Shown: positions 1-9,143 of the stretch, one piece after another
Layout of the letters: each line of letters begins with the position of its first letter
How positions within the stretch are numbered: position 1 is the first letter of the stretch
From: Thalassotalea euphylliae
GTDB lineage: Bacteria > Pseudomonadota > Gammaproteobacteria > Enterobacterales > Alteromonadaceae
DNA length: 64,000 bases
Assembly (NCBI RefSeq): GCF_003390375.1
Contig: NZ_QUOT01000001.1
Location: 2,170,001-2,234,000 of the forward strand
Direction of reading: 5' to 3'
Translations under genes and position numbers: made by a program
The notes under the pieces: generated by a model
The model's input: only the letters and a program-made list of their open reading frames with translations
What the model was told of the DNA's origin: nothing
The model's database searches: none

Positions 1-212
1 ACTGTCGTGTCGAAATTGACGCTACACGTGTTGATTCTGTGCCACGTTTATTCTCTGATATTCATCTACACTTTGTGATCACTGGAACAGACATTGCCGC
101 CAAGCATGTTGAGCGCGCTGTCAGCTTATCAGCAGACAAATACTGCTCAGTTGCACTAATGCTGAATAAAACCGTCAAGATTACTCACGACTTTGAAATT
201 GTAGAAGCGTAG
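1..212 (+). CDS. yhfA: OsmC family protein, YhfA-like (3' part only)
   Basis: The gene enters from the left edge. The readable frame runs from base 3 to a TAG stop at 210-212, about 69 residues of the C-terminal half. It contains the OsmC-type cysteine in a DKYCSVA motif, the position of the second redox-active Cys in Ohr/OsmC proteins, followed by a short beta-rich tail. OsmC-fold proteins reduce organic peroxides through a Cys pair; the cellular role of YhfA is not settled. In E. coli yhfA lies beside prkB and crp, and prkB is the second gene to the right here, which supports the YhfA assignment over Ohr or OsmC proper. The N-terminal half with the first Cys is outside the window. Confidence 0.75.
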   Translation, partial: CRVEIDATRVDSVPRLFSDIHLHFVITGTDIAAKHVERAVSLSADKYCSVALMLNKTVKITHDFEIVEA

Positions 213-277
213 TTTTACGAGACTAATCCAAACCAAACTGGGCTAAGCAGAGCCGAACTAGGCAGAGCTTAGCTAAA

Positions 278-1531
278 CTACCAGCCAAATGTATCTAGCA
301 CTTGCTGGTAATCATCATCAGACAGGAAAAGATTGGCAACCGCTAATGCCGTTGCCTTGTTCACTTGAGCACCTGCTTGTGCTTTAAAGCCCAGCCCCAA
401 CCAATAGTCGTAACTGATTTTATCTGGCGCGCCGCTATATTGTGCTAACAATTGATAAAAGTAAGCGCCACACTGATAGAGTGCTTGATAGGCTTGCTGC
501 TCAGCAAATTCATCCACCGGAATTTCGGCTAACTTTACTTCACAGCTAAGCTTCGCCTGTTGACGCTTGTGTTCAACAAAAGCTTTCGCCTCTGGGTAGA
601 AGGTCATGAGTAACTCGCCCGCCACAAACTCAGCGTGACCTTCATGCATCCATGCGTCTTGAGCGCTGATGTGCTGTACATAGCTACCTTGATAAAGGTG
701 CACCACTTCATGGGCGTAAAACCAAATTAAATCATAAGGATTGGTTTGCTTTAGCTGACCGTACCAGTGCATAAAGATCTGATCGGGTAATACCCCACCT
801 TGGCGGCCATAGCGCTCACCATTGGTTTGTTCAAACGAAGCAAAAAGCATAGGTTTACGCGGTAATTTAGGAAAGCGCTCTGTCATTGCGGTGATTGCTT
901 TCGGCAAGAATTGATGAAGTGCAGAAGTAACCTCTTCAGGTAGGGCTTTGTCTATCACCGAGATGTAATAGCGAGTATCGTTGACTTCTGTATTGCCAAC
1001 AAATACTTTTCGTCCGTCATTATCATCATACCAACTAACTTTGCCATAGGCTGATTGCCCATTGAGGATAATGCGCTCGCTAGGCGGCGCAGACAGCGTT
1101 AAATACCAAGTATGCTCATTACCCCTGCACAAAACCGCGCACGCAAAAAAACGCCCGCTATGCAGCAATATGGAGCCATCTGAAAATACCGCAAATGGCG
1201 CATAGGACTTAGGCAGATGTGTGTAGCTTGGCGTTAATGCGAATGAAACCGAAGTAAAGCGAGTATTATCTTTTCGAAAAACAGTATCCTTACCGTTGAC
1301 CTTACGTAAGACGTAGCCTTTATCTAATAATTGCCAACGGTCAAAGCGCGAGTTATCCGGTGAATGATGGAACTGGATGCTTTGGATTGGCGTTTTACTG
1401 CGATAGGTGACCGACCACTGATTATCTTCCGATTTCTGTAAGTCAGTAATTAGGATGTTATTGGCACTCAGCGTAAAGCTAGAGGAAAGCAGTGCTATCC
1501 AAAGAACAACACGAACTGCTAACGCCAACAT
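278..1531 (-). CDS. exported HExxH metallopeptidase-like protein
   Basis: A 417-residue protein with a hydrophobic signal peptide at about residues 1-22 ending near LSA. The C-terminal half carries a zinc motif AHEVVHLYQ (HExxH at 274-278) followed by WMHEGHAEF (296-302), whose Glu could be the third ligand as in gluzincin peptidases. The N-terminal half is beta-rich and unrecognised. These features suggest a periplasmic or surface zinc peptidase, but no substrate can be named. Its ATG (1529-1531) directly abuts the prkB stop codon, so it is probably translated from the same message. The yhfA-like gene converges on it from the left. The metallopeptidase fold is inferred from the motif alone. 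Confidence 0.6.
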   Translation of the reverse strand: MLALAVRVVLWIALLSSSFTLSANNILITDLQKSEDNQWSVTYRSKTPIQSIQFHHSPDNSRFDRWQLLDKGYVLRKVNGKDTVFRKDNTRFTSVSFALTPSYTHLPKSYAPFAVFSDGSILLHSGRFFACAVLCRGNEHTWYLTLSAPPSERIILNGQSAYGKVSWYDDNDGRKVFVGNTEVNDTRYYISVIDKALPEEVTSALHQFLPKAITAMTERFPKLPRKPMLFASFEQTNGERYGRQGGVLPDQIFMHWYGQLKQTNPYDLIWFYAHEVVHLYQGSYVQHISAQDAWMHEGHAEFVAGELLMTFYPEAKAFVEHKRQQAKLSCEVKLAEIPVDEFAEQQAYQALYQCGAYFYQLLAQYSGAPDKISYDYWLGLGFKAQAGAQVNKATALAVANLFLSDDDYQQVLDTFGW

Positions 1532-2431
1532 TTATAGATCTGACATCCAATCAAGCTGTTTGTTCGCTTCCGCTTTTTTGTCCATCAACTCTTTGATCAG
1601 CGGGGTTAGAATTAACTCCATGGCAAAGCCCATTTTACCACCCGGCACCACCAAGGTATTAACACGTGACATAAAAGCACCGTCAATCATCGATAGATAA
1701 TACGGAAAATCAATATGGGTGGAGTCACGAAAACGGATCACCACAAAACTTTCATCTAATGACGGAATGGCTTTAGCGCTAAACGGATTTGAAGTATCAA
1801 CCGTTGGCACGCGCTGAAAATTCACATGAGTACGAGAGAATTGCGGTGTAATAAAGTTGATATAGTCATCCATCGAACGAACAATACTATGAGTTACCGC
1901 TTCACGGCTGTGGCCGCGCTTATTAGTGTCGCGGATAATTTTCTGTATCCACTCTAAATTGACAATCGGTACCATGCCAATCAGTAAATCAACATGCTGA
2001 GCAACATCGTTTTTGTCGGTTACCACACCGCCATGTAAGCCCTCATAAAACAGTAAATCTGTTCCCTCACCTAAATCTTCCCATGGCGTAAACGTTCCTG
2101 GCATTTGGTTGTAGGGCACAGCTTCGTCAAAGGTATGCAAATAACGGCGCATTTGGCCTTTGCCCGTTTCACTGTAATCTTTAAAGAGCTTTTCTAGTGC
2201 ATCAAAGTCATTGGCTTGATCGCCAAAGTAACTAATATTGCGCCCTTCATCGCGAGCTTTGCGCTTTTCTAAATCCATTTCTTGGCGTGAATAACGGTGA
2301 AAGCTGTCTCCCTCAACATTGGCAGAGGTAATATCTAACGTGCGAAAAATATGCTCGAACGACTCAGTCGTTGTTGATGTACCTGCACCTGACGAACCGG
2401 TTACAGCAATGATGGGATTACGTGAAGACAT
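1532..2431 (-). CDS. prkB: phosphoribulokinase-family protein PrkB
   Basis: A 299-residue protein of the phosphoribulokinase/uridine kinase family, close in length to E. coli PrkB (289 residues). A P-loop GSSGAGTST lies at residues 13-21 for ATP binding, and the LLFYEGLHGG segment fits the Walker B strand of the family. In a heterotroph without a visible Rubisco gene the true substrate is unknown; the name follows the family. The gene is divergent from the cytochrome c peroxidase across about 130 bases and is followed without a gap by the exported HExxH protein. The nearby yhfA-like gene repeats the enterobacterial yhfA-prkB neighbourhood. Confidence 0.85.
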   Translation of the reverse strand: MSSRNPIIAVTGSSGAGTSTTTESFEHIFRTLDITSANVEGDSFHRYSRQEMDLEKRKARDEGRNISYFGDQANDFDALEKLFKDYSETGKGQMRRYLHTFDEAVPYNQMPGTFTPWEDLGEGTDLLFYEGLHGGVVTDKNDVAQHVDLLIGMVPIVNLEWIQKIIRDTNKRGHSREAVTHSIVRSMDDYINFITPQFSRTHVNFQRVPTVDTSNPFSAKAIPSLDESFVVIRFRDSTHIDFPYYLSMIDGAFMSRVNTLVVPGGKMGFAMELILTPLIKELMDKKAEANKQLDWMSDL

Positions 2432-2531
2432 TGAAAGTCACTTAATTCACTTTTGAGGCCAAGGAGTTTTGTTATACGGGCAATCAATTTTCAGGTCAAG
2501 CCATTCTAATTGTTTATTATTCAGCTAAACT

Positions 2532-2554
2532 AAGGAGGTATTTGAATGGCATAG
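2532..2554 (+). promoter_or_regulatory. strong Shine-Dalgarno in front of a two-codon minigene (ATG GCA TAG)
   Basis: AAGGAGG at 2532-2538 sits 7 bases before an ATG at 2546. That ATG is followed by GCA and TAG. The next ATG, at 2564, is in the same frame, 9 bases after the TAG, and begins the peroxidase. The peroxidase start is therefore 25 bases from the Shine-Dalgarno. Either the original start acquired an amber codon at position 3, or a minimal leader peptide feeds reinitiation. Confidence 0.6.
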
Positions 2555-2563
2555 AACGGATTA

Positions 2564-3571
2564 ATGGTTAAGCGGTATTATCAGTCACTTATCGTTGGAA
2601 TTGCTTTAGCTACCTCCATTCCTTTTAGTTATTTTGTTTTTTTAACAATAAGCTACGATAAAAGTGAAACTTTGCTCAACAAAACGCAGTACGACTTTGT
2701 CAGTGTTGATCATGCGATTCAACCTTTACCGACAAGCTATGTTGTCGATCAACAATGGGCCACGTTAGGCAAAGCCTTATTTAACAGCCCACTACTCTCC
2801 AAAGACAATACAATCTCTTGCGCTTCCTGCCATATGCTGGATTTTGGTGGTGATGACGGTTTTAGTGTTTCTACTGGCGTCGGCAGTCAATCCGGTTCCC
2901 GTAACTCCCCCACTGTACTTAATGCAGTTTTTAACTTTAAACAATTTTGGGATGGCAGAGCCAATAGCCTAGCGCAACAAATTGATGGCCCTATTCACAA
3001 CCCCGTTGAAATGGCGACATCTTGGCCAGAGGTGATCAGTAAACTAAGCCAAGATAGCTACTTCTCAACAGCCTTTAGACAGCTAGGCATTAGTCATATT
3101 GAAAGTGAACACATTGTTCAAGCACTGACTATTTTCGAGCAATCTTTGATAACCCCTAATGCCCCTATTGATCAGTACTTACTGGGTGATGAAAACGCAC
3201 TGACTCCCCAGCAGCTTCGTGGTCTAGAAAAATTTACACAATTTGGCTGTAGTGCCTGCCACCAGGGTCGTAATATTGGTGGTAATCTATTTCAAAAATT
3301 GGGCCAAGTGGGTGATATTCCTGCTGAGCTAGCGGCAGACAAAGGGAAATTTCACCTTACTAGCGACCCACTCGATTTGTACGTATTTAAAGTACCCAGC
3401 TTAAGAAATGTCGCCTTAACCGCCCCTTACTTTCACAATGGTGCGATTAAAACCTTACCAGAAGCAATACAGATAATGGCGAAAACACAGCTAGGCAGAG
3501 AGTTATCAAGCGAAGATATTAACGACTTGGTTGCCCTATTAGAAAGTTTTACCGCACCAATGAGTCACTAG
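2564..3571 (+). CDS. di-heme cytochrome c peroxidase (CcpA/MauG family)
   Basis: A 335-residue protein that reduces hydrogen peroxide with electrons from small c-type cytochromes in the periplasm. An N-terminal hydrophobic segment (residues 9-29) is a signal peptide or membrane anchor. The two CxxCH heme sites are CASCH (86-90) and CSACH (229-233). Family motifs FWDGR (128-132), HNPVEM (145-150) and TAPYFHNG (286-293) are present, so both domains look complete. The stop codon is 6 bases from the start of the hybrid kinase, suggesting co-transcription and translational coupling. The start chosen is the first ATG after an upstream in-frame TAG; translation may depend on the minigene just before it. 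Confidence 0.85.
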   Translation: MVKRYYQSLIVGIALATSIPFSYFVFLTISYDKSETLLNKTQYDFVSVDHAIQPLPTSYVVDQQWATLGKALFNSPLLSKDNTISCASCHMLDFGGDDGFSVSTGVGSQSGSRNSPTVLNAVFNFKQFWDGRANSLAQQIDGPIHNPVEMATSWPEVISKLSQDSYFSTAFRQLGISHIESEHIVQALTIFEQSLITPNAPIDQYLLGDENALTPQQLRGLEKFTQFGCSACHQGRNIGGNLFQKLGQVGDIPAELAADKGKFHLTSDPLDLYVFKVPSLRNVALTAPYFHNGAIKTLPEAIQIMAKTQLGRELSSEDINDLVALLESFTAPMSH

Positions 3572-3577
3572 CTTGTC

Positions 3578-6010
3578 ATGAATATTTTTAAGTACCTACC
3601 TGAAATAGTTTGCTTGGCGGTATTTTGTATCGGCTCAGTTATTGGCGTAAATCTACATCATACAAAATCTCAAGAGCGCGAATCCTTAAACCACCTCTCC
3701 AAACTTGCCCAGCTTGTTCCTAAACACACTAATGAGGTGGTGAATACAAACTTCGCTGCTCAGCAGCACTACGACATATATGCTCAACTTCAATTTGAGA
3801 TTGATCAACTCTTAATTAAGTTGCCGGCTGATAGTGAAGTTAGGTTTTTAGTTAAACGGTACAACGAACTTTCAAGTAGTTATATGCAACTCGTCACTAT
3901 GCTAAAAACCTCCAGGCAACTAGTTGCCAGTACCAAGTTAACTGAGCTGTCGACCCTCCAATTAAACAAGCTTAGCTTGTTAACCAAACGGCTTTTTCTA
4001 TTTATTATTGCTCCAAGTCCAGCCTTGCAGTCTGAGCTTTTAGAGCTTCTTCAAGCAATTGACCAGGATGTTACCAGTAAAGCAGCATTGGACAATAGCT
4101 GGGCATTGTTTATGCAGCATGTTGTCTTTATTCTCGAAAACACTATTAAGTCTGATGAGCTAAAGCTCGCCATGGAAGCGCTTGATGTAAATAGTGCACT
4201 TCAAGCAGCACTAGATAAGCAAACAGTTGCGATTAAGCAAGCTGAACAAAATGCCTTTATCAGTCTTTTAGCCATGCTTATTGCCGCCCTAACACTGGTA
4301 ATTACAGTATTACTGCGCTTGCAAAAAGAACTCACCCTCAAAAATGAAAAATATAAAGAAAGCGCTGAGGTTAAAAGTAAATTCTTAGCCAATATGTCGC
4401 ACGAAATTCGAACGCCAATGACGGGAATTATTGGCCTTGCTGAATTATGTTTAAGCACACAATTGAACAGAGAGCAAAAAGACTACCTAGACAAATTATT
4501 ATTTTCCGCTAATTCACTGCTAACAGTGATTAACGACATTCTCGACTTTTCTAAGATAGAGTCAGGCAAGCTAAATATCGAGCATGTGACATTTGACTTT
4601 ATTGATGTATTTGACAATTTAAGTGTATTAGTTGGCCGGCCTGCGGAAGAAAAGGGTATTGAATTAATCTTTGATATCGATGAACAAATACCAGCAAAAA
4701 TTATCAGCGATCCCGTTAGAATCAGCCAAATCCTACTAAACCTCACTTCCAACGCAATTAAATTTACCGACCAAGGCCATGTACTAATTTCGGTAAAACT
4801 TAACGCTGACAATACCATAGCCTTCGCGGTAGAAGATACGGGGATTGGCTTATCAGCTAAACAGCTAGCGAGTCTATTTGAACGATTTACTCAGGCAGAT
4901 AACTCGACAACTCGAAAATATGGTGGGACTGGTCTAGGTTTGGCCATCAGTAAAAAGTTAGCTAAATTAATGAATGGTGATATCCATGTTACTAGCGAGC
5001 TGGGTAAGGGATCGACCTTTACCTTAACGCTACCAGTAGAGTTAGTTAACACCGAAAATGCCGATCAACTAGTTAGAGTAGACTCCCCAAAACGCATACC
5101 TAATAGTACCCAAGATTCCGTTCAAACAGGTTCTCCTAATAAAAACGCCCTACCCCTTCAGGGCAGTAGACTACTACTCGTTGAAGACAACAAAGTGACA
5201 CAACATGTTATTGCTCAGATGTGTAAACGATTAGGGGCTAGTGTCGTAATTGCCGCCACGGTAAACGATGCGATAACCAAAATACGAGAAGCTTACTTCA
5301 ACATTGTGCTGTTGGATTGGCACTTATCCAAGCAAAATGGCTTGACCCTAATCAACCACCTGAATAGCCAGGCCGATGCTGTTGGCTGTGTCATCATTTG
5401 TAGTGCATTTAGCCCTGAGTACATTAGAGCCCAAACTCAAGATAGCGGCAGTTTTAAGTATTTAGCAAAACCTGTCACCATAGCTAGCCTAGAGCGTGCA
5501 CTTGCTGACAAGTGCGATGAGCATATAGCTGCGAAGCAAATAACCCCTAACCCTCCTCCGTCTTTAGCGACACAGAAGAAAGAGGCAAATGATGATGCAA
5601 ACGTAAGTAGTAAAACGCAGCCGGAAAATCAGCGCAAAAACACCGTTCTTTTGGTTGAAGATAATCGGATCAACCAACTAGTGGCTAAAAACTTGTTAAC
5701 TGAGTTTGGCGTTAATGTTGATTTAGCTGAAAATGGTAAGGATGCAATCAACGCCGTTGCCGCTACTAAGTATCCACTAGTACTGATGGACATACAAATG
5801 CCCGTAATGGATGGTATGGATGCCACTAAAGCGCTCAGAAAGGACTACGATAAGGAGACCCTACCCATTGTCGCCTTAACAGCTAATGTGACTGAACAGG
5901 AAGTTTCACAATATTTGGCACTAGGCATGAACGCCCATCTAAGCAAGCCTTATGAAAAGGACAAAATTAAAGCCTTGCTACATGATTACCACTTAATTAC
6001 GGAAGTCTAA
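3578..6010 (+). CDS. hybrid sensor histidine kinase with two receiver domains
   Basis: An 810-residue membrane sensor. Transmembrane segments at about 8-24 and 226-246 enclose a mainly helical periplasmic sensor of about 200 residues with no recognised domain. A HisKA domain follows with the phospho-acceptor His275 (NMSHEIRTP). The ATPase domain has N (NLTSNAIKF, about 388-396), G1 (EDTGIG) and G2 (GGTGLGLA) boxes. Receiver 1 (about 530-640) has a VEDN acid pocket and Asp580; receiver 2 (about 690-805) has Asp738 in LMDIQMP. There is no HPt domain, so a separate one must relay the phosphate. No Shine-Dalgarno is visible; the start lies 6 bases after the peroxidase stop, which implies coupling and perhaps a shared peroxide or redox role. 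Confidence 0.85.
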   Translation: MNIFKYLPEIVCLAVFCIGSVIGVNLHHTKSQERESLNHLSKLAQLVPKHTNEVVNTNFAAQQHYDIYAQLQFEIDQLLIKLPADSEVRFLVKRYNELSSSYMQLVTMLKTSRQLVASTKLTELSTLQLNKLSLLTKRLFLFIIAPSPALQSELLELLQAIDQDVTSKAALDNSWALFMQHVVFILENTIKSDELKLAMEALDVNSALQAALDKQTVAIKQAEQNAFISLLAMLIAALTLVITVLLRLQKELTLKNEKYKESAEVKSKFLANMSHEIRTPMTGIIGLAELCLSTQLNREQKDYLDKLLFSANSLLTVINDILDFSKIESGKLNIEHVTFDFIDVFDNLSVLVGRPAEEKGIELIFDIDEQIPAKIISDPVRISQILLNLTSNAIKFTDQGHVLISVKLNADNTIAFAVEDTGIGLSAKQLASLFERFTQADNSTTRKYGGTGLGLAISKKLAKLMNGDIHVTSELGKGSTFTLTLPVELVNTENADQLVRVDSPKRIPNSTQDSVQTGSPNKNALPLQGSRLLLVEDNKVTQHVIAQMCKRLGASVVIAATVNDAITKIREAYFNIVLLDWHLSKQNGLTLINHLNSQADAVGCVIICSAFSPEYIRAQTQDSGSFKYLAKPVTIASLERALADKCDEHIAAKQITPNPPPSLATQKKEANDDANVSSKTQPENQRKNTVLLVEDNRINQLVAKNLLTEFGVNVDLAENGKDAINAVAATKYPLVLMDIQMPVMDGMDATKALRKDYDKETLPIVALTANVTEQEVSQYLALGMNAHLSKPYEKDKIKALLHDYHLITEV

Positions 6011-6231
6011 TAAACCTTAGCTCAGAATAACAAGCTTAAATTTGCCATCAAAACTAGCCTTGCTAATCTCATGCATATACAGAGAAGTGTGAACAAGTGA
6101 TTTATTCTAAGGCTTACAATGAGGTTTGTCTATTAATTAGTTTTAGCTAGATATAAAGGGAATAGCTGTAAGAAGCACATTCGCAATGAAAAACTGAGGA
6201 ACCTCGTTAATTGAGCTCAAATTTCAGCCAT

Positions 6232-6260
6232 AAAAAAACGGAGCCTAAGCTCCGTTTTTT
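6232..6260 (-). terminator. rho-independent terminator of the alpha operon (possibly bidirectional)
   Basis: An inverted repeat ACGGAGC-CTAA-GCTCCGT is flanked by an A run on one side and a T run on the other, so it can end rplQ transcripts on the minus strand and could also stop the kinase transcript arriving from the left. Bases 6011-6231 hold no gene that I can see. Confidence 0.85.
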
Positions 6261-6282
6261 AGTCTTTCACTTAAAGCGTGGT

Positions 6283-6687
6283 TTATGCTTCAGTGTTAGC
6301 TTCTTCTGTTTCAGCTGCTTCTTCAACAACTGGACGATCTACTAACTCAACATAAGCCATAGGCGCTTTATCACCAGTACGGTAACCGCATTTAAGAATG
6401 CGAGTGTAACCACCTGGGCGCTCTTGGTAACGAGGACCAAGTTCGCTGAATAAAAGACCTACTACTTCTTGGTCACGTGTACGAGCGAATGCTAAACGAC
6501 GGTTTGCAACGCTGTCAGTTTTTGCCAATGTAATTAGTGGCTCAACTACGCGACGTAATTCTTTAGCTTTAGCAACAGTAGTTTTGATCACACCGTGCTT
6601 AACTAAAGAGCTTGCCATATTGCGGAACATCGCTTGGCGATGACTGCTATTACGGTTTAACTGGCGACCGCTTTTACGATGGCGCAT
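6283..6687 (-). CDS. rplQ: 50S ribosomal protein L17
   Basis: A 134-residue large-subunit protein, the last gene of the alpha operon. The N-terminus MRHRKSGRQLNRNSSHR and the internal VRRV-type basic segment are typical of L17. The acidic C-terminal tail (about 118-134, rich in Glu and Ala) is a variable extension seen in this protein across gammaproteobacteria. It lies 38 bases after rpoA and just upstream of the operon terminator. Confidence 0.98.
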   Translation of the reverse strand: MRHRKSGRQLNRNSSHRQAMFRNMASSLVKHGVIKTTVAKAKELRRVVEPLITLAKTDSVANRRLAFARTRDQEVVGLLFSELGPRYQERPGGYTRILKCGYRTGDKAPMAYVELVDRPVVEEAAETEEANTEA

Positions 6688-6725
6688 AAGTTAATCCTTC
6701 TCTACTATTAGGTTACGATATCGAT

Positions 6726-7715
6726 TTAGTCGTTATCAGCAATGCTTTCTGGTGGCCAGTTCTCTAGGCGCATACCTAAAGATAAACCACGAGACGCTAA
6801 CACGTCTTTGATTTCAGTAAGTGACTTCTTACCTAGGTTAGGTGTTTTAAGAAGTTCTACTTCTGCACGCTGTACTAAATCACCGATATACTGAATTGCT
6901 TCTGCTTTTAAACAGTTCGCTGAACGAACAGTTAACTCTAAGTCATCAACAGGACGAAGAAGAATTGGGTCAAATAGAGGTTTCTCTTCTTTTTGCTCCA
7001 CTTCTGTCACATCACGTAACTCAACAAACGCATCTAGCTGTTCAGCTAAAATAGTTGAAGCGCGACGGATAGCTTCTTCTGGATCCAACGTACCGTTAGT
7101 TTCCATGTCGATAATTAGCTTATCTAGATCTGTACGTTGTTCAACACGTGCAGAATCTACGTCATAAGCAATTCTTTCTACAGGACTGAATGAAGCATCA
7201 ACCAATAAACGGCCAATTGCTCGCTCTTCTTCTTCGGCTTCGCGACGAGTAGAAGCTGGAACGTAACCACGACCTAACTCTACTTTGATACGCATGCTGA
7301 TAGAGCCGTCACCTGTTAAGTGACAAATAACGTGCTCTGGATTTGCAATTTCTACATCACCATCGTGCTGAATATCAGCAGCCGTAACAGGGCCTTCACC
7401 AGACTTTGTGATCGTTAGAACAGCTTCGTTTTTGCCTTCTAAGCGAACGGCTAGTCCTTTAAGGTTCAGCAAAATTTCGATGATGTCCTCTTGAACACCT
7501 TCTTTACTGCTGTACTCGTGTAATACGCCATCAATTTCTACTTCAGTGACAGCACAACCTGGCATTGAAGATAGTAAAATACGACGTAAAGCGTTACCTA
7601 AAGTGTGACCAAAACCACGCTCTAATGGCTCTAGTGTAACTTTAGAGCGAGTAGGGCTGATAGTTTCAACATCTACTAAACGTGGTCTTAAGAATTCGGT
7701 TACAGAACCCTGCAT
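6726..7715 (-). CDS. rpoA: RNA polymerase alpha subunit
   Basis: A 329-residue protein, the same length as E. coli RpoA. The N-terminal domain (1-235) makes the dimer that nucleates core polymerase and carries TLEPLERGFGHTLGNALRR. A linker of about 15 residues leads to the C-terminal domain (about 250-320), which binds UP elements and activators and ends with NLGKKSLTEIKD. It lies between rpsD and rplQ in the alpha operon, so polymerase and ribosome genes share control. Nothing unusual is seen. Confidence 0.98.
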   Translation of the reverse strand: MQGSVTEFLRPRLVDVETISPTRSKVTLEPLERGFGHTLGNALRRILLSSMPGCAVTEVEIDGVLHEYSSKEGVQEDIIEILLNLKGLAVRLEGKNEAVLTITKSGEGPVTAADIQHDGDVEIANPEHVICHLTGDGSISMRIKVELGRGYVPASTRREAEEEERAIGRLLVDASFSPVERIAYDVDSARVEQRTDLDKLIIDMETNGTLDPEEAIRRASTILAEQLDAFVELRDVTEVEQKEEKPLFDPILLRPVDDLELTVRSANCLKAEAIQYIGDLVQRAEVELLKTPNLGKKSLTEIKDVLASRGLSLGMRLENWPPESIADND

Positions 7716-7739
7716 TGTGTCCTCTCTTAAAGTTCAGCT

Positions 7740-8360
7740 TTACTTCGAGTAAAGCTCGACAATCAACTGTTCATTAATTTCAGCAGACAAGTCTGAACGC
7801 TCAGGAACACGCTTGAACACGCCTTCCATTTTCTTGTTGTCTACTTCAACCCAGACTGGCTTCTCGCGTTGTTCAGCTAATTCTAAAGCAGCAACGATAC
7901 GCGCTTGAGTTTTAGCTTTTTCACGGATTGAAACCACATCTTCTGCTTTAACAGTGAAAGATGGAATGTTTACAACAACACCGTTTACTACGATTGCTTT
8001 GTGGCTCACTAGCTGACGTGCTTCAGCACGTGTGCTTGCGTAACCCATGCGGTAAACTACGTTGTCTAAACGAGTTTCTAAAAGTTGTAACAAGTTTTCA
8101 CCTGTGTTGCCTTTTAGACGAGCCGCTTCTTTGTAGTAGTTACGGAATTGCTTCTCTAATACACCGTAAATACGACGTACTTTTTGTTTTTCACGAAGCT
8201 GAACACCATAGTCAGATAAACGACCGCGACGCGCGCCGTGCTGACCTGGGATAGTTTCGATTTTACATTTAGTATCGATCGCGCGAACACCAGACTTAAG
8301 GAATAAGTCAGTACCTTCACGACGGCTAAGTTTTAGCTTAGGACCTAAATATCTTGCCAT
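7740..8360 (-). CDS. rpsD: 30S ribosomal protein S4
   Basis: A 206-residue primary 16S rRNA-binding protein and, in E. coli, the translational repressor of the alpha operon. The N-terminal ARYLGPKLKLSRREGTDL and the S4 RNA-binding domain (about 96-158, LETRLDNVVYRMGYA) are present. It lacks the zinc-binding cysteine cluster of some S4 paralogues and is therefore the C-minus form. The alpha leader upstream of rpsM looks like its regulatory target. Confidence 0.98.
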   Translation of the reverse strand: MARYLGPKLKLSRREGTDLFLKSGVRAIDTKCKIETIPGQHGARRGRLSDYGVQLREKQKVRRIYGVLEKQFRNYYKEAARLKGNTGENLLQLLETRLDNVVYRMGYASTRAEARQLVSHKAIVVNGVVVNIPSFTVKAEDVVSIREKAKTQARIVAALELAEQREKPVWVEVDNKKMEGVFKRVPERSDLSAEINEQLIVELYSK

Positions 8361-8382
8361 TTTCTTTCTCCAACTATCCTAA

Positions 8383-8772
8383 TTAAACGCGACGTTTCTT
8401 AGGAGGACGACAACCATTATGAGGAATAGGAGTAACGTCAGTAATGTTGGTGATTTTAAAACCAGCAGCATTTAAGGCACGGATTGCAGATTCACGACCT
8501 GGACCTGGACCTTTAACGAATACTTCAATATTCTTCAAACCAAACTCTTGCGCAGCTTTACCAGCGCGATCTGCAGCTACCTGAGCAGCAAATGGAGTAG
8601 ATTTACGTGAACCACGGAAACCTGAACCACCAGCAGTTGCCCAAGATAATGCATTACCTTGACGGTCTGTAAGAGTTACGATTGTGTTGTTGAAAGAAGC
8701 ATGGATATGAGCCATGCCATCAGCAACTTGTTTTTTTACGCGTTTACGCGTACGAACTGGAGTTTTAGCCAT
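8383..8772 (-). CDS. rpsK: 30S ribosomal protein S11
   Basis: A 129-residue small-subunit platform protein that binds the 690 region of 16S rRNA near the mRNA exit. The signature GMAHIHASFNNTIVT and the C-terminal PIPHNGCRPPKKRRV are intact. The gene lies 14 bases after rpsM and 22 bases before rpsD in the alpha operon. Confidence 0.98.
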   Translation of the reverse strand: MAKTPVRTRKRVKKQVADGMAHIHASFNNTIVTLTDRQGNALSWATAGGSGFRGSRKSTPFAAQVAADRAGKAAQEFGLKNIEVFVKGPGPGRESAIRALNAAGFKITNITDVTPIPHNGCRPPKKRRV

Positions 8773-8786
8773 GTCTAATTACCTCG

Positions 8787-9143
8787 CTACTTTTTAATAG
8801 GCTTACGAGGACCTTTACGGGTGCGCGCATTAGTTTTAGTGCGTTGACCACGTAGAGGAAGACTGCGACGATGGCGAATACCACGGAAACAGCCAAGGTC
8901 CATCAGACGCTTGATGTTCATAGAAACTTCACGGCGTAAGTCACCTTCAACGGTGTACTTATCCACTTCTGCACGAAGCAAATCGATTTGAGCTTCGTCT
9001 AATTCGCTGATCTTAGTAGATTCTGCGATACCAGTTGCCGCCAAAATTGCTTTTGAGCGAGTTAAACCGATACCGTAAATCGCAGTAAGGGCAATTACTG
9101 CATGCTTACGATCAGGGATGTTAATGCCAGCGATACGGGCCAC
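8787..9143 (-). CDS. rpsM: 30S ribosomal protein S13
   Basis: A 118-residue head protein that contacts the P-site tRNA and the large subunit. I chose the GTG at 9141-9143, giving MARIAGINIPDRK, because AGGAG (about 9152-9156) is then 8 bases upstream. The alternative GTG at 9147-9149 would leave only 2 bases. This matches the usual S13 N-terminus and length. It is the first gene of the alpha operon and follows the S4-responsive leader. The tail RTKNARTRKGPRKPIKK is the normal basic extension. Confidence 0.97.
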   Translation of the reverse strand: MARIAGINIPDRKHAVIALTAIYGIGLTRSKAILAATGIAESTKISELDEAQIDLLRAEVDKYTVEGDLRREVSMNIKRLMDLGCFRGIRHRRSLPLRGQRTKTNARTRKGPRKPIKK

